From: Siphlonurus alternatus
Lineage: Eukaryota > Arthropoda > Insecta > Ephemeroptera > Siphlonuridae
Assembly: GCA_949825025.1 (NCBI GenBank)
Contig: OX463778.1
Location: forward strand, 25,105,551 to 25,169,550
DNA length: 64,000 nucleotides
Direction of reading: 5' to 3'
Made by a program: the position numbers and the translations under genes. Positions 49,301-61,739 of the stretch are shown one piece after another (positions within the stretch are counted from its first letter, which is position 1; every line of letters starts with the position of its first letter). The notes beneath the pieces were generated by a model. That model was not told the DNA's origin. It saw only the letters and a list, made by a program, of their open reading frames with translations, and searched no databases.

Positions 49301-52246
49301 TGGTTGATTGTGATATAATTATATTATGTGAACATGGGCTGAATGAATCTGAAATTATAACAATAAATTTTAAAAATTTTATGATAGTTTCATATTACTG
49401 TAGAGATATTCAAAAATGTGGGGGAGTAGTAATTCTATCTCGTAAAGGTTCAAATATAAATGATATTAAAATAAAATCCATTGAATCAGTTTTTGAATGC
49501 TGCATAGCGAAATTAGTAATTAACAAGACAACAAACATTTATTTTGCTTCTATATATCGCCCACCTAATATATCTAGAGTGATGAAAAAAATTCAGAATT
49601 TTGACAACACAGAAAATAATATAAAACCATTCTTCAGAGAGTTTGAAATGTTATGCAAAAAATTAATTAAATACTGTAAAAATAATGATGATTTTTTTAT
49701 TATTGCGGGTGACGTAAATCTTAATTTATTTATTGATGATGCAAATGTAATTTTATATAAAGATATACTGGACTCATACAAGTTGGAAATTGTTAATAGT
49801 TCCGCTACTAGAGAAACAATGAAAACGGCTACTTTAATTGATCATATTATTAAAAGTACATCTGCTATTAATACTAATTATAAAACTGAAAAAACAACTT
49901 TGTCGGACCATAACTATACTATAGTCACAATAACATTAAATAACTCAAAAAACATTGATAAAATACAAGAAAAACAATTTTATTATAAACGAATATTTGA
50001 CAAATGCAATTTAGATAATTTTCTGCTCCTATTAATTCGTGAAGAATGGAATGATTTATTAAATCCTGATCTCAATTCAAATGAGAGATGGTCAAAATTT
50101 CTTGAAATTTTTATTTATCATTTCAACGAGGCTTTTCCTGTTGTTAAAAGAAAAATTTCAAGTAACAAAAATAAACCTTCCTGGATACTCAATAACCCCC
50201 ATCTTTACGAACAAGGGATTTCTTTAAAACGCTTACACTATGATGTAAAATTTACTGACCCAAATTTAGAGTCTACTTATAAAAAAGAAATGAAATCTTA
50301 TAAACAAAATATGGCCACCGCTAAATTTAAAGAGAATGACCATGAAATAAAAGGAGCTAATAATAAAATTAAAGCTACGTGGAATATAATTAATAAAGAA
50401 TGCAAAACAAAGAAAACAAATGTTAATAATAAGAATAATTATGAATTATGTATAAATAGTGTAACGATTACAGACCCCAAACTAATTTGCAATTTATTTA
50501 ATAATTTTTTTGTCAAGACAATTGAAAATATAATAACAGAAAAATTTCCTTTTAATTATTCTAATACTTTAATTATTGTCGATTCTGATAAAAGTAAAAC
50601 GAAATTAAATTTTAGTTCGATAGACCCGATTTATATTTTAAATCGAATGAAATCCCTTCCTAATAAGTATGCAGCTGGCCCAGACGAAATACCATATACT
50701 GTTGTAAAATATTGTGCTTCTGTTTTGTCTGTCCCTTTATCTAATTTAATTAACCATTCAATATCAGATGGTATATTTCCTGATTGTTTAAAGGATTCTA
50801 AGATTTATGCAACTCATAAAAAAGGCCCAACTTTCATTATTGGTAATTACAGACCAATATCAAATACATCTGTTTTTGGCAAATTATTTGAGAATACATT
50901 AGACGATCAAATTACGGATTATCAAACAGAAAATCATTTAATTGCTCCCTGTCAACATGGATTCTTGAAAGACCGTTCTACTGATACAGCACTATTTGAT
51001 CTTTTAAGCCACGTTTATATGGCAATAGATAATAAACTATTTTGCGTTGCAATATTTTTTGATTTATCTAAAGCGTTTGATAGTCTAAATAAAGATGTAT
51101 TATTGAATAAATTTGATAACATGGGAATAGGAGTTTCGAGTCGTAATCTATTAGATTCATATCTAACAAACAGACAACAATATGTTGAATTAAATTCAAA
51201 TTCTAACGGCCAAAATATTACATATAAATCAGACAAATTACCGATTACACTTGGAATTCCTCAAGGAGGAAAAATGTCAGCCACATTGTTTAATACAGGA
51301 ACAAATGACTTATCAGATCATGTCAAGAATGCGGTATTAGTAAAGTATGCTGATGATATTACAGCTATAATCACAGCAGAAGCCGAAGATGAATTAATTC
51401 GTAAGATTAAACTTACTATTGAAGAGGTACATACATGGTGTACAAATAATAAGCTAATATTAAATTCAACTAAAACCGAATACATCCAATTTCATTCCCC
51501 TAGACAAATCCCTTTGAATAGTTATTTGTTGCAATTAGCCGGAAAAACAATTAAAAGAGCAGAGTCTGTTAAGTTTCTTGGTCTACACATTAATGAAAGT
51601 TTGGATTGGTCTTTACATGTAAATGCGATTTGTAAGAAGATAATTTCGGCCAATTTTATGTTATATACAATCAGGAATCATGTATCTCATGAAACCTTGC
51701 TAACCTTATATTATGCGTATGTTTATCCACATTTGGCATATGGCATAATAAATTGGGGATGTAAATCGGAACTATTGAATCGATGTTTTGTTTTGCAAAA
51801 GAGAGCACTTAGAACGATTTTAAGAATACCAAAAGGACAGTCGTGTGTTTCACATTTTAAGGCTAATAAAATGTTAACTGTCCCTTGCATTTATATTTTA
51901 AATTGTGCCTCATTCAAAAAAAATCATCCAAATTTTTATGTTCAGAATGATGGCTATCATGACTATAATACTAGGAATAAATCGAATGTAGTTACTGAAA
52001 GACATAACACACAATTTTTCAAAAACTGTGCAATGTATCAAACAGCAAAATTTTATGAATTTTTACCAGCATGTTTGAAAGAAATAAAAACCAGTAAACT
52101 TTTTCGCACAAAATTAAAGAATGTATTGATCAATAAAGAGTTTTACTCTATTAAAGCTTTTGAGAGTAATAAAATGTCTGAAAAAGTATTATCAGGATTA
52201 TAAAATAAACAAAATTATAAATTTACATATACATTGTATTGACTGA

Positions 52247-52279
<33 letters not shown>

Positions 52280-52380
52280 GTGTATGTATGTGTATATGTA
52301 TGTATGTATATATATATGTATATGTATATGTATGTATATATATATATGTATATGTATGTATGTGTGTATATGTATGTATG

Positions 52381-52461
<81 letters not shown>

Positions 52462-54174
52462 GTTCCACATAAACTAAAATTTATCAGTATTAATGGTGAC
52501 TTTGGCTTGTATTTTGTTTTTATTATTATTGTCAGTGATTGTGTTTGATAGTGTTAAATAACTTATGTAAATGTGTTTAAGTTTGATGTTTTTATGTTGT
52601 ATTTTGTCCAATTTTGACTTGAACATATGTTTGTCTTGTACAACCAAAAAGAAGTTCCAAAATAAAAATAAATAAATAAATAAATAAATAATAATTATAT
52701 TAATATAGGTAACAAATATAAATTATCACATCACATGAGGAATATTTTAATGTACCAAAAAATTACAATTACCAGACCAGAAATAAAAATTTAATAATAA
52801 CTCCATCAATTTGCAGGCTAGAACTTTGTAATAAAGGACCCCTCGCAATGTGTATTAGATTGTATAATATAATAAGTTACCACTTTGTGTAAAAGAAATT
52901 ACAAATTACAGAGATTTTAAAAATTCTGTGAAACTGTTACTTAATGATTGTGTTTTTTATAGTGTTAGTTCTTATTTACAGTTTAAGTTCTAATAAACAA
53001 TTTTTTTGACGTGTCTAACCTCCATGTTCAAAGTGCTTGCATTATCAATAAATGTTTGTATTTGTATATGTGGAATTTGACGAATAAACCATTTGAATTT
53101 GAAGCATCACAAAATCAAAATATAATATGCATGATATATTGGGAAAATGACCTTAATCATACTGTATATAAATATTAAATTTTTTTGTTTGTCTTTTACA
53201 ACATATATATACACCCTTTTTAGTCATGTGAGGTAAATTTCAAGGGCTGGTATACACATCTTTAGATTACTTCTGCGGACATACCACTTTTTGTACATTT
53301 AAATTACAAAATAAAATATGATGCAGTATTCTATATAGCGTAAAAATATGTAATGGGCGTGTTACATTATATGCACATATGAATGCTTGCTTAATAGTCA
53401 ATGGTATATATAATATATATTTTTTAAATAATATGATATTGATCTTACATTCCCCATAATCTTCAAATAATCACCACTCATTTTTTTCATAAATACATAG
53501 TTTTTTCAGTGTACCCTATCAACTCAACTACATGCAGCCTTTGCTGCCATGCATGGCATGATTATTTTATGTAAAACTAAAAAGCCAGCGACCCCCTTTC
53601 CTGACTGGAGGTTTTGTGTTGCAGGCAGCAGCGGCGAGGGCTTGCAGGACTCGGAGCGCCCCCCGACAGGTGGTATGGCGTACCTCAAGGGTCCTCACCA
53701 CGCGCAGTTCCACCCAAACCACCACCTGCTGCAAGGCTTCGCGTTCGGACACCATGGAGCGGCGGGCATGGCCGGAATGGCAGGAATGGGCTCCGTGCAC
53801 CACAGTGGCCTCTCGGGACTGGGCTCAGCCTCGGACCCTGGAGGAGCGCTCGGCTCATCGGCGTACGGACCTTGTGAGTATAACTATAATTAATTATATA
53901 GGCATAACTTCGAAAACAGTACGTGTTATTGCTATAGTTTTTATAATACAATAGTGTTCCCCAGCGGGAAAATTTTCTCCATGTTAGAAATTTGATTTTC
54001 TTTTCTCAGTAACTATTAAAGCTATATAATATTAATTTGAAACCATCTTCTACCCCCCCTCCCTCTCATTTAGGGGTCTTCTGATAATGAATCAAGAGCT
54101 CATTTTCCTCTAAAAAAATTATTGAATGCCAAAAAATCATGATTTCGAGGTTCTTTTTTTACATATTAGATTTG

Positions 54175-54211
<37 letters not shown>

Positions 54212-56346
54212 GACGGTGCAGGCGTGGATCCAGGGGGGGCTGGGGGGCTGCAGCCCCCCCCCCCCCGAAATTTTGGATTTAACATCGGCAATATAGGCAT
54301 TTCCCCCACTCCAATTTTTTTTTTTAACATTGGCCTTATGGAGGCAGCCCCCCCCGAAATTTTTTTCTGGATCTGCGCCTGGGACGGTGGGAACACCGCG
54401 CAAAATCGCTTAAAGCTTCTATACATGCATATATTATACAGAACGTCAAAATGAATATTTATAAAAATAATATTATACACGAAGTATGATTCAGTTATAA
54501 GATTTTATTTTGTTTTTGTATATATATACTCTCATCATAAAAAAGAAACAAACTTCATGCATGGAGTGCATGGTCTTCGATTCGTATTGTGTATATAAGA
54601 TATTACAGTATATAATAATATTAAATTTTTATTATTATAGAATTATATTTTAAGCATCGATAATGTATGGTTTTTATTAAATTTAAGCTTTTATTTTTAA
54701 TTACAATTAATAGCTAGAAAATTGTCCGTCAGAATTTTAAACCTTTCTTTAAAATAGTTTTGTATTGGAAAATTATGAGTAATATAATATATAATCTTTA
54801 TATTAAAAAGAGAAGCGCCCTAAGGACCGTCTTTGGTGCAGTAATACATAGAAAGTCCTGGCATGGCTATTATTAAGTATATATTTATAATGATAGAGTA
54901 TAATATTTTTAATACTTGACAATTATTCTCTGATGGTTTCATAAGTTGTTAAATTTAATTAAAATAAATCTTAAGTCGGCATCATACTTTTCTAATATAT
55001 ATTGTATTATATAATAATTATATACATAAAACTACAAAATCAAATAATATTTAAATCAGCATGCACTTAATTTGAGGTATACCAATTAATGTTATCATGC
55101 ATGCATGGAGTATGAAGGAGTATATAGAGAGGTGGTTGGTATAATTTTTTGCTGAACAATCGCCAGGACCTCACGTCTTTGTTCAGGACCTTCTTATATA
55201 TCGTGTAATATATATATAAATATATAGAAGGTCCTGCATGCTGTGTTCCTTGCGGGGTTTCCACTCGAGTCTCTCCGACACTGGCCGCGGTTACCTGCAT
55301 GCATGCAGCTGGTCACTCGTCCGCTAATCCTGCGTGCAAACATCACACAAAGCGAAAGGCGCGGCTGGATATTGTGTCGTGGTCTGATCTACCTGACGCT
55401 TGCTAGCGCCGCACTGTCACTCCGATCACCAACCGCGCGTCGCTCGGATTAGATGATGGAAACCAAACCCTCGACATCGCGGTGCACGATTATTGTTGGA
55501 ACATTATTTTTGTACTGAACTCTTTAAGTTTATATGCACCAGCAGTCCTATAATCCCTTGTTTATGAATCCGCTTAAAAAAAAAGAAAAAAGATGAGAGT
55601 CGTAATTCGTATTTTTCTTTGTAAGAAAACGTCTAACAAAAATCTTCTTGGTTAAATTCCTTTTGGGAAAAAAAAAAATCTTGAATTCCATACTTAAGTT
55701 TACTTTATTCTTATTGAGAATAGATGGAGTTTCATTTCACTTTAATATTGTTTATCTCACGCAAGCTTTGCGTGCATAAATAATAAGTTGCTGCCAATAT
55801 ATATAACTGAGGACTGCACAGCGGATGAGCGGTTTTTGTGGGGTTTCTTCTGTTCGATCGCGCTAGAAACAAGAGGGTCACTAGTGTTGTCACGAAAACT
55901 TCGTGTAGTGTCTCGAATTTCACAGACGTCCGAGGGTACAGCAATCGATTTAATTTTCACATACGCCAAAGAAAAGAGCCATTCATTCAATCACTCATCA
56001 CTCATATATATGCATGCATCATTAAAAAACATAAGATTATTATACGTGTGCAATGCTATTTTATGATATGCATGTGCATATATATTACACCTATTTTATT
56101 AAAATGTATTTTTATCGGTGAAAAAATACAGCATAATTTTTTAAGGTTCGTAATTTGGCACCATCGCGACCTATATATCTAACGTTTTCATGAAGGTCCA
56201 CGCGTTGTGTGTGCCTTGCAATCAGTAAATTTAATAACTTAAATATAATTTTTATTATATACATCGCAAATAGAAGAAGAGAGAAGAGTATACCTTTTGG
56301 TATATTTATATATATAGCAACATGAAATACATTTAACTGATTTTTT

Positions 56347-56424
<78 letters not shown>

Positions 56425-58411
56425 TTATGGAATATACGGCAAGACTGTAAAAAGCAAAATAATAATTCCTATAAATAGAATAAATTGAGATGATGACGTA
56501 AAGTAATTGTAACGATGATTTTTGGTGTTTACTCGTCAAATAAATGTATCTAAGTGGGGAGCTAATGTGGTTACATTTGATTTGAGAGAGCGCGGCTGCA
56601 CGTGCTGGGCATAGTACCAAAGCCAAAGTGTATCCAAGGGTGGTGAGGGTGTGATTGTTGGGGGTTGCCTGTGTGTGTTTTAGAGGGTGTGAACGCCCCT
56701 GCTGGCAGTATAGAAAACCATGAATATTGCACAAGCTGCAGACGATGAATAAGGGTGGGGGTGAGAAAACACACACGCCTGCTCGTCGCAGATTTTTCCA
56801 TTAACGCTACGCTAATCGAATGCAACAGAAATGATACTCCCTTTTTCACCCTTATATACTTTCAGAGAATAAACATAAATTTGATTCCAGTTGAAGCTTT
56901 ATGGTTCATCGAGCTTTTTGGCTCTTAGGCGAAGGAGAGAAAGTGCGACGTTTTCTTTAGTCCCACAGTGATGTGCTTTGTAATGGCATTTTATTCAGCT
57001 AATTTACACTGGAATCTCATTCAGTTAACACAATAAAAAGCAATGTTAAGCAAAGAGCTTTTTTTAACAATATTGTAGCATTTGTTTTAATATTAAATGA
57101 CGGTGTTACATTATTTATTATACATTAAAATTATAACTAAATTAAATTAATATTTAGTAAGTTGCATTTATAAATATAATTATATGATGCAGTATGATCA
57201 ATTATGTAAATGCAAATTGCATAAGGCAGTTCATTTATTGCATTTACTAAATTTTGCACTGACAAAATAAAATTAAAATTAAAAAAAAAATGAAATCTAT
57301 CACTCGCGTTACAAATTATTGGTTGCATATAACTGGATGTTTAAAATATAACCTTTTTTTTCTTGCGAATTTCCTAGTGTTTAATTCAATATCATTCCGA
57401 AAACGTTGAAAAAGTTACAATACTTACAATACTTTCGTGTCTAAATTAAATTTTGGTTAATTTTTAGTACATTAAGTAAAAGATAAAAGAAGGGAAATTT
57501 TAATTTCATCATTCTTTTGTATTAAAAATATTATTGATAATAAAAATACAAAAAAGTGACAGATTTATTTACACGTGGAAATTTTTCATAAAATAAGAAG
57601 AAAATACAAAAATGAGCTAGTTACATGATATTAAATATTTTTATATTAAATTTTTTTATAGGGGGCTTTTTATATGGTCCTATGTATATATTAGCTTGCT
57701 TTTTTCAGTACATATATATACTTGTTTATCATTCTCTACGAGGAAAATAAATTTTTTGATTACTTTGCTGAAGCTCCAGTACGAGTGAGTCAATTTGGTT
57801 GTAGCAGTGGGCTGTAAAAAAGCGAAACCATCTCAGCTGCTGCTGCTGATGCTTTGTGCGCCCCCTTCCCCCCGCGCGCTAAGCCGGATTATGGCCCTCT
57901 CTCGCTGCTGCCGGCCCGATGAAGGGAGGAGCCCCTCACTGCTACCGCTGCATGGAGCACCATCATGTGCGGCAAAGTCTCTGTCGACAACACAGCGTGG
58001 TCCTGCCTTCGATGTTCAAACTACAGCTCCAATTTTAGAGCTACGTTTACATGTCAGAGACGTGATATTATTGCACTTTTAGAGTCGAAATGAATGTTAC
58101 AGAGCTCAATTTTTAAAGACCCATTTAAATATGTTATAACCAAGGTGGGTAAAGTTACCTTTAACCACCTTGGTTGTAACTCAGACCACCAATTTTACTG
58201 TAATTGTGCTACAGAGATGTTTAAACTCTTCATTTGAATGTTAGAGCCACGTTTACATGCCAGAGAGGTTCGATAACTCAAAACTCTGATACTTAAATTT
58301 TTAAGCCTGCACGTTTGATATCAGATTACTTCTATACGGAGTCGAAATGATGTCATGCAGTCGAATATTATAGCATTTATGTAATACTTGTAAAGATCGA
58401 GAACTATATAT

Positions 58412-58494
<83 letters not shown>

Positions 58495-61350
58495 TTGCAT
58501 CCTAGCATGATAGTATTATTTTTCTTTCTTTTTTTTCCAGCAATATATTTAAATGTTTATATACTTTGCTATTAAATTCTTACTCAAATTTTAGAATTTA
58601 ATAAGCTTTAAAACTTTAGATATTAATTAATAAAAAGTGCAATACGATGTTCCGCAGGCGCAGCTCGAATTCGATTTGTAAACTTATTTACAAGGTTACA
58701 TATGTTACGCGAATGCGCACTTGTTACTTGTTAGTTCGTTTATTTATATACTTTATAAAATAACATCGAAAATTAACAACCTATACTTATATTAATATAT
58801 TAAAAATATTGAAATCAATTATCAAAATTATTAAAATTCATATTGAATTTATATTATAATAAATGGAATGAAATAGCTTTATATTTGTATTTATTTATTA
58901 CACGCATAAAGAACTGTGAGGTGCATATGCTGGTGTTTACAACATTAATTGCTAAAACTTGGAACAAGAAACATAAGAAGTAAACATAATTATTAATTAT
59001 CATCAGATTTATATTAATATAATTATAATCACAAATTATTGTCATATTTAATTACAATATAGTTATTATAAGAAAAAAATACATTTTACCTGGTATATAT
59101 ATTTTATTAATTAACAATTTAATAATTTGATTTCAATGTTATTTTGAACTTTCAACTATAATTTATTATTTATTATTCATTTACTATAATAAATAGTGTT
59201 TTATGCCCTTAATTTCATTCACAATAGCCATGAGTTAATTCTTGTTATAATAATCAGAGATGTATACACTGCAGTAGTTAAAATATAAATGTTGATATAA
59301 TATAACAAGAATTTATTTTACGTTTTAGTAAACTTGCATGTTATGTATATTATTAAAAGTTGAATATTGGCTGTCAATTTTACATCACTGTTGGAATATA
59401 AATATATTTAAAGTCTTTCATGTCACATTGGGTAAATTTTAAATCGTTATATTAGTGCGATTTGCTTCGTTGTTGTAGCGGATTATGTCACGTGACCGAA
59501 CTCCGGAAATACGGGACAATTGAAAAGCTAAATAATATTGATCGGATTGCTCGTATCAAAGTTTCCATTTTACTTAATTGTATAAATTTAAAAATATTTC
59601 TGTATAATTATAATTATGAATAAAAATGGATTTTATAATGTCATGCATTAATTTATTTAATTTTAATTCATGCATGAGTAGGCAACAAAATTAATATGAT
59701 TATTTTTCATTAAATATAACTAAATAATTTATATTATAGATACTCTATACCTAATAATTGCAGCTAATCTGCTATTATTTATTTTTTCATTAATTATTTA
59801 TTTTATAAAAATTATTCATACATTATATTATTTGAGCACCTAAATGAAAATTATGTGAAAGATTGTTTGAACAATTGGACAAACATTTATTGGAAAAAAA
59901 CAACAATATATCAAGAATATTGCATTGATTATAGCTATATTTTATTACTTCAAATGATGGACTTTACCTATACTGTCGCCGCGCGTCATAAGTCGGTGCG
60001 CTCCAACTTTGGAGTGTTGTAGCTGAGAGCTCAATTGGCGTAGACGATATTAAAAAATACTGGCACACGTAAAATCTTATTTTCTGTAAGGAAATGTTAA
60101 TTTTATATTTTTGGAGCAAAAACTAAAATTTTGGCGAATTTTTTTTATAACGCAAGGTCGGGTAAAATCAACGGTTTTTCCGAGTACCTCGGGTTTAAAA
60201 ATTCACAGAAAATCAGGAAATTAAGTTATGACAACGAAATTTTTAAAATCAATCGACCAAATTGTCTTTAACGCAATAATGTAAGTTTAATTTTCATAAA
60301 TTAATTAGTTAATTTTTAATTAATTAAGAACTAAGAAATCGCATCTCCTCCCTGGAAAAACATTTTTCCGGAAAAGCAAGTACGCCATCCTAAGGGTACT
60401 AATATATTAGTCAACTTTTGTGAGAAGCACATTTTTCATTTAAGTCTTTGTTAATTTTTAATTAATTTTATTCCCTATTAGCGGGTGTTTGATGACTTAT
60501 TTTTTAATATCGTCTACGCTAATTGAGCTCTCAGCTACATCACTCCAAAGTCGGAGCGCACCGACTTATGACGGCGACAGTAATTAATTTATATATCTAA
60601 CCATGTACAGTATAATATTGACGATATAATACCTCTTTAAATTTTACCTTTTTTACGTTTCCATCCAATACAATTAATATTAAAAATATGATATTATGTA
60701 TAGTATATTATATGTAAAACTTTGTGGTATAATTCTTACAAGTTACAATTATCCTATTATAATTATAAAATTTATATTATTCAATTATTTATTTATATTC
60801 CTTGAATGCAAAAAACTTCATATGTGTAAAAAATGAAACTTTCTTGATTAAAGAAAAATCGTGTGTGCTATATGTATTATATTATACGTATTATATAATA
60901 GACAAATTTTATCTTGTAATACCAACTGGTGCAAGGTCTCTATCTCTCTAGCTGTATACTTAATATATGGTATATAAATCTTGGGCTCGGTGTGACTTTT
61001 TTTATAAAATCTCTAAACAAAAATACTTTGTAAATTTTAAGCTTCTTGCGAGAATAATAATTTCGTGCGTTTCCGTGAGTGCTCGGTTCAGGTTCCTCCA
61101 ATGACTCAAATAAACACGACGAAAGTCTTATTAAATACGATTTTTATAGAGATCATTTTGTGGATGCACGTTTTGATCGATTGGTTCCGTTGTTACAGGT
61201 AACCCGCGCAAGCAGCGCCGAGAGCGAACCACGTTCACCCGCGCCCAGCTGGACATCCTGGAGTCGCTGTTCTCCAAGACCAGGTACCCGGACATCTTCA
61301 TGCGAGAGGAGGTGGCGCTCAAGATCAACCTGCCGGAGTCCAGAGTGCAG
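44712..61350 (+). CDS. otd: Otx / orthodenticle (ocelliless) homeobox protein, N-terminal part (3 exons, incomplete)
   Basis: Coding exons 44712-44784, 53625-53873 and 61199-61350 join in phase (split Cys codons at both junctions) to give 158 residues. The third exon encodes [17 protein letters not shown] through ESRVQ, the Otx homeodomain from position 1 to 46. It ends at the donor GTGAGA, matching the known 46/47 intron of this family. Lys50 and the C-terminal half lie beyond the window. Residues 42-46, MAYLK, match the usual Otx start. Known role: a K50 paired-class transcription factor that binds TAATCC and patterns head, brain and eye. Introns are at least 8.8 and 7.3 kb, and a full-length LINE lies in the first of these. 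Confidence 0.92.
45655..45835. promoter_or_regulatory. GC-rich island in Otx intron
   Basis: Contains GCAGCACGTGCTTGTGCAC (with a CACGTG E-box), CAGCAGCACACGCCC and CAGCAGCAGCAGCC. No coding frame is supported. Candidate enhancer. Confidence 0.3.
46326..46360. repeat. (TA)n microsatellite
   Basis: About 16 TA units upstream of the LINE. Confidence 0.95.
46866..49202 (+). CDS. LINE ORF1 protein with TARG1/OARD1-like macro domain and 15-residue repeats
   Basis: 778 residues. About 1-145: low-similarity N-terminus. About 145-215: Gln/Arg/Pro-rich basic segment, a plausible RNA-binding region. About 262-400: macro domain, recognisable from [56 protein letters not shown] and IEIVAYYGW. Lys332 and Asp373 align with the catalytic Lys and Asp of the TARG1/OARD1 ADP-ribosylglutamate hydrolases and are 41 residues apart, as in that family. 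About 490-640: nine or ten tandem 15-residue units. The rest is a charged C-terminus. No CCHC zinc knuckle or RRM, common in LINE ORF1 proteins, is visible. Hydrolysis of ADP-ribose links is inference from the motifs. It is followed by ORF2 one frame step away. Confidence 0.88.
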   Translation: MTDLRSMRATPQFCSPLVPHWPPPARTTPEVFNSQFINYDKNNSDIHMSNESLSNDLTVHPMYKLIQHNIKDLFTDFREEIKCTIKLMLNERNGISSANNFNNEGNSNHQCHIQTADYDRSPVQFSRPWRTAGYTKQRPPQPTSFTRVPQQQQQSRQQQQQQSEQSRQQQTRRQHVVSQYQPRRPLQHQPSAQRPHPTQLPRQSQGAQLRPPRPPYNPWGATVPTSNSFSVLQHINNESFPTLHQKNTNNNNIKRKHQNFRFIEKKGNLFDAPPGTSYAHCVDKTFKQGRGVATQFKKKHGQTPFLKSQLKNTGEVAVLPSDDSFIFYLVTKSVHNSYPDHSNILLALKNLRNICEILSIKKLAIPRLACGRDGFNWSTIKQDIISVFKDLDIEIVAYYGWKTLAKKVASNDDETAVKELFEESAQSTLANVITARAPPSNNLAVLVSSGQCQTSTLRESTRPSIVTPDIVRVEGLPVPATKEQMSNTRGEKSGLAQVNDGTTPGEESGLASVNDGTTPGEESGLASVNDGTTPGEESGLASVNDGTTPGEESGLASVNDGTTPGEESGLAPVNDGTTPGEESGLASVNDGTTPGEESGLVSVNDGTTPGEESGLAPANDGIAPSEESSLVLVNNSLPESGPPLPDPVCSLELNQDIIDMNSLHPRLKAFLLTILDNKFQFTNDLLKNDETAAKKSAINSEKSINEISSVVSPSIISKNDTINDNVLSSNVDNFNLASQLKSPIKNSQEDTQSSPVRSRLRASTLNSISTKLPNKKKT
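48333..48782 (+). repeat. 45-bp minisatellite inside LINE ORF1
   Basis: About nine near-identical 45-base units plus a degenerate tenth encode [15 protein letters not shown] with variants at the Ala-Ser position. The units are much more GC-rich than the rest of the element. Long minus-strand ORFs across this segment are shadows of the repeat. Confidence 0.95.
49162..52203 (+). CDS. LINE ORF2: endonuclease and reverse transcriptase
   Basis: The frame is open from 49162. The first ATG is at 49300 (967 residues), but the endonuclease begins before it, with ILQLNLPGL at about 49234-49260, so translation probably enters from upstream. Counting from the ATG: EEP endonuclease with ILCEHG (Glu11), [20 protein letters not shown] (about 137) and LSDHN (about 202). 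Reverse transcriptase with [16 protein letters not shown] (Asp588), [13 protein letters not shown] and KYADDIT (683-686, Asp685 and Asp686). The thumb and C-terminal region are of CR1/jockey type. In block [10 protein letters not shown] replaces the more usual GSVLGPLLF. All catalytic Asp residues are present, so the copy may be active. Confidence 0.93.
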   Translation, partial: TVSPPNCPTKKKLNVQVHSAPCNIKILQLNLPGLKNKLPKFEYFLEMVDCDIIILCEHGLNESEIITINFKNFMIVSYYCRDIQKCGGVVILSRKGSNINDIKIKSIESVFECCIAKLVINKTTNIYFASIYRPPNISRVMKKIQNFDNTENNIKPFFREFEMLCKKLIKYCKNNDDFFIIAGDVNLNLFIDDANVILYKDILDSYKLEIVNSSATRETMKTATLIDHIIKSTSAINTNYKTEKTTLSDHNYTIVTITLNNSKNIDKIQEKQFYYKRIFDKCNLDNFLLLLIREEWNDLLNPDLNSNERWSKFLEIFIYHFNEAFPVVKRKISSNKNKPSWILNNPHLYEQGISLKRLHYDVKFTDPNLESTYKKEMKSYKQNMATAKFKENDHEIKGANNKIKATWNIINKECKTKKTNVNNKNNYELCINSVTITDPKLICNLFNNFFVKTIENIITEKFPFNYSNTLIIVDSDKSKTKLNFSSIDPIYILNRMKSLPNKYAAGPDEIPYTVVKYCASVLSVPLSNLINHSISDGIFPDCLKDSKIYATHKKGPTFIIGNYRPISNTSVFGKLFENTLDDQITDYQTENHLIAPCQHGFLKDRSTDTALFDLLSHVYMAIDNKLFCVAIFFDLSKAFDSLNKDVLLNKFDNMGIGVSSRNLLDSYLTNRQQYVELNSNSNGQNITYKSDKLPITLGIPQGGKMSATLFNTGTNDLSDHVKNAVLVKYADDITAIITAEAEDELIRKIKLTIEEVHTWCTNNKLILNSTKTEYIQFHSPRQIPLNSYLLQLAGKTIKRAESVKFLGLHINESLDWSLHVNAICKKIISANFMLYTIRNHVSHETLLTLYYAYVYPHLAYGIINWGCKSELLNRCFVLQKRALRTILRIPKGQSCVSHFKANKMLTVPCIYILNCASFKKNHPNFYVQNDGYHDYNTRNKSNVVTERHNTQFFKNCAMYQTAKFYEFLPACLKEIKTSKLFRTKLKNVLINKEFYSIKAFESNKMSEKVLSGL
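52241..52462. repeat. TA/TG/TGTA compound microsatellite in LINE 3' UTR
   Basis: About 220 bases of alternating TA, TG and TATG units start about 40 bases after the ORF2 stop. Confidence 0.95.
52830..53105 (+). mobile_element. possible 5'-truncated LINE 3' end
   Basis: GACGAATAAACCATTTGAAT followed by TTGAA at about 53080-53103 looks like a LINE polyadenylation-like end with a short TTGAA repeat tail. Upstream sequence is noncoding and the left border is a guess. Confidence 0.3.
54178..54206. repeat. (TA)n microsatellite
   Basis: About 14 TA units. Confidence 0.95.
54212..54385. mobile_element. short MITE with G/C-run ends
   Basis: CAGGCGTGGATCCAGGGGGG on the left and TTTTCTGGATCTGCGCCTGG on the right are imperfect inverted repeats. 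G and C runs adjoin them, as in the possible hAT-like ends at 15.9 and 17.8 kb. Noncoding. Confidence 0.5.
54390..59960. other. noncoding Otx intron
   Basis: A/T-rich, no supported exon. Long (TA)n arrays at 56355-56420 and 58416-58490. Moderately GC-rich patches at 55225-55490 (with GCTAATCCTGCG), 56560-56840 and 57770-58085 may be regulatory. Confidence 0.5.
59972..60582. mobile_element. TA-flanked non-autonomous DNA transposon with long inverted repeats (element K)
   Basis: Terminal inverted repeats of about 87 bases start TACTGTCGCC and end GGCGACAGTA, with CATAAGTCGGTGCGCTCC and GAGCTCAATT shared between arms and few mismatches. The interior of about 430 bases has no ORF. TA at both ends suggests a Tc1/mariner-type target site, which is inference. 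Confidence 0.8.
61199..61350 (+). CDS. otd: Otx homeobox exon (homeodomain residues 1-46)
   Basis: The acceptor TGTTACAG at 61191-61198 and the donor GTGAGA at 61351 bound 152 bases, 50 full codons plus the end of a split Cys codon. Helices 1 and 2 and the start of helix 3 are encoded. Relative to common Otx proteins the turn region reads [14 protein letters not shown]. The recognition-helix remainder (VWFKNRRAK type) is not found in the following 2.6 kb. Confidence 0.95.
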
Positions 61351-61420
61351 GTGAGACAAAACATATAATTTTAAAAAATAGTTCTTGTTTGATGTGGTCT
61401 AAATCAATATTATGTATAAT

Positions 61421-61738
61421 ATGGAGTACCGACCTCATTTTTTTTATTGCAGAAATGGATAGAGGGTGCAAAGTTATGCTACTCTGATTTTTTTCAGATT
61501 TTTTAGAGCCCGGCAACTATTTTTTAAAAATTATTGAAAGTGCAGAAAAAGTGCCGCCTCTTGCCGCCTCTCTTAATTAAAGATAGGACCCAACAGGGAC
61601 GCGGATTCGAACCCGACCTCGCCAAAACTTTTTAGCAATACTTCCCGGTCCCTAAAAAATCTGAAAAAAATCAGAGTAACATAACTTTTTATCCTCTATC
61701 CATTTCTGCTATAAAAATTTTGAGGTCGATACTCCATT
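61421..61738. mobile_element. palindromic MITE, H family, second copy
   Basis: Ends ATGGAGTACCGACCTCA and TGAGGTCGATACTCCAT. It shares AGAAATGGATAGAGGGTGC and CTGATTTTTTTCAGATTTTTT with the 41.6-kb copy. The TGACGTCA octamers are absent here. The centre holds GGATTCGAACCC (61603-61614), the complement of a Pol III B box. It lies 70 bases after the homeobox exon. Confidence 0.8.
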
Positions 61739-61739
61739 G

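Larger units (their letters stand above)
46640..52690 (+). mobile_element. full-length non-LTR retrotransposon with macro-domain ORF1
   Basis: About 6 kb: a short 5' UTR (start uncertain, 46630-46700), ORF1 (46866-49202), ORF2 (open frame 49162-52203), a 3' UTR with a TA/TG array, and a terminal (AAAT)n tail ending near 52690. Both ORFs lack internal stops, so this is a young copy. ORF2 organisation (endonuclease then reverse transcriptase, no RNase H seen) and the short-repeat tail place it in the CR1/jockey-like part of the LINE tree; the clade is not resolved. It lies in sense orientation within the Otx intron. No target-site duplication was confirmed. Confidence 0.9.

Noticed and set aside
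46560..52720. A target-site duplication around the LINE
   Set aside because: Both flanks are A/T-rich and similar by chance; no exact repeat could be assigned.
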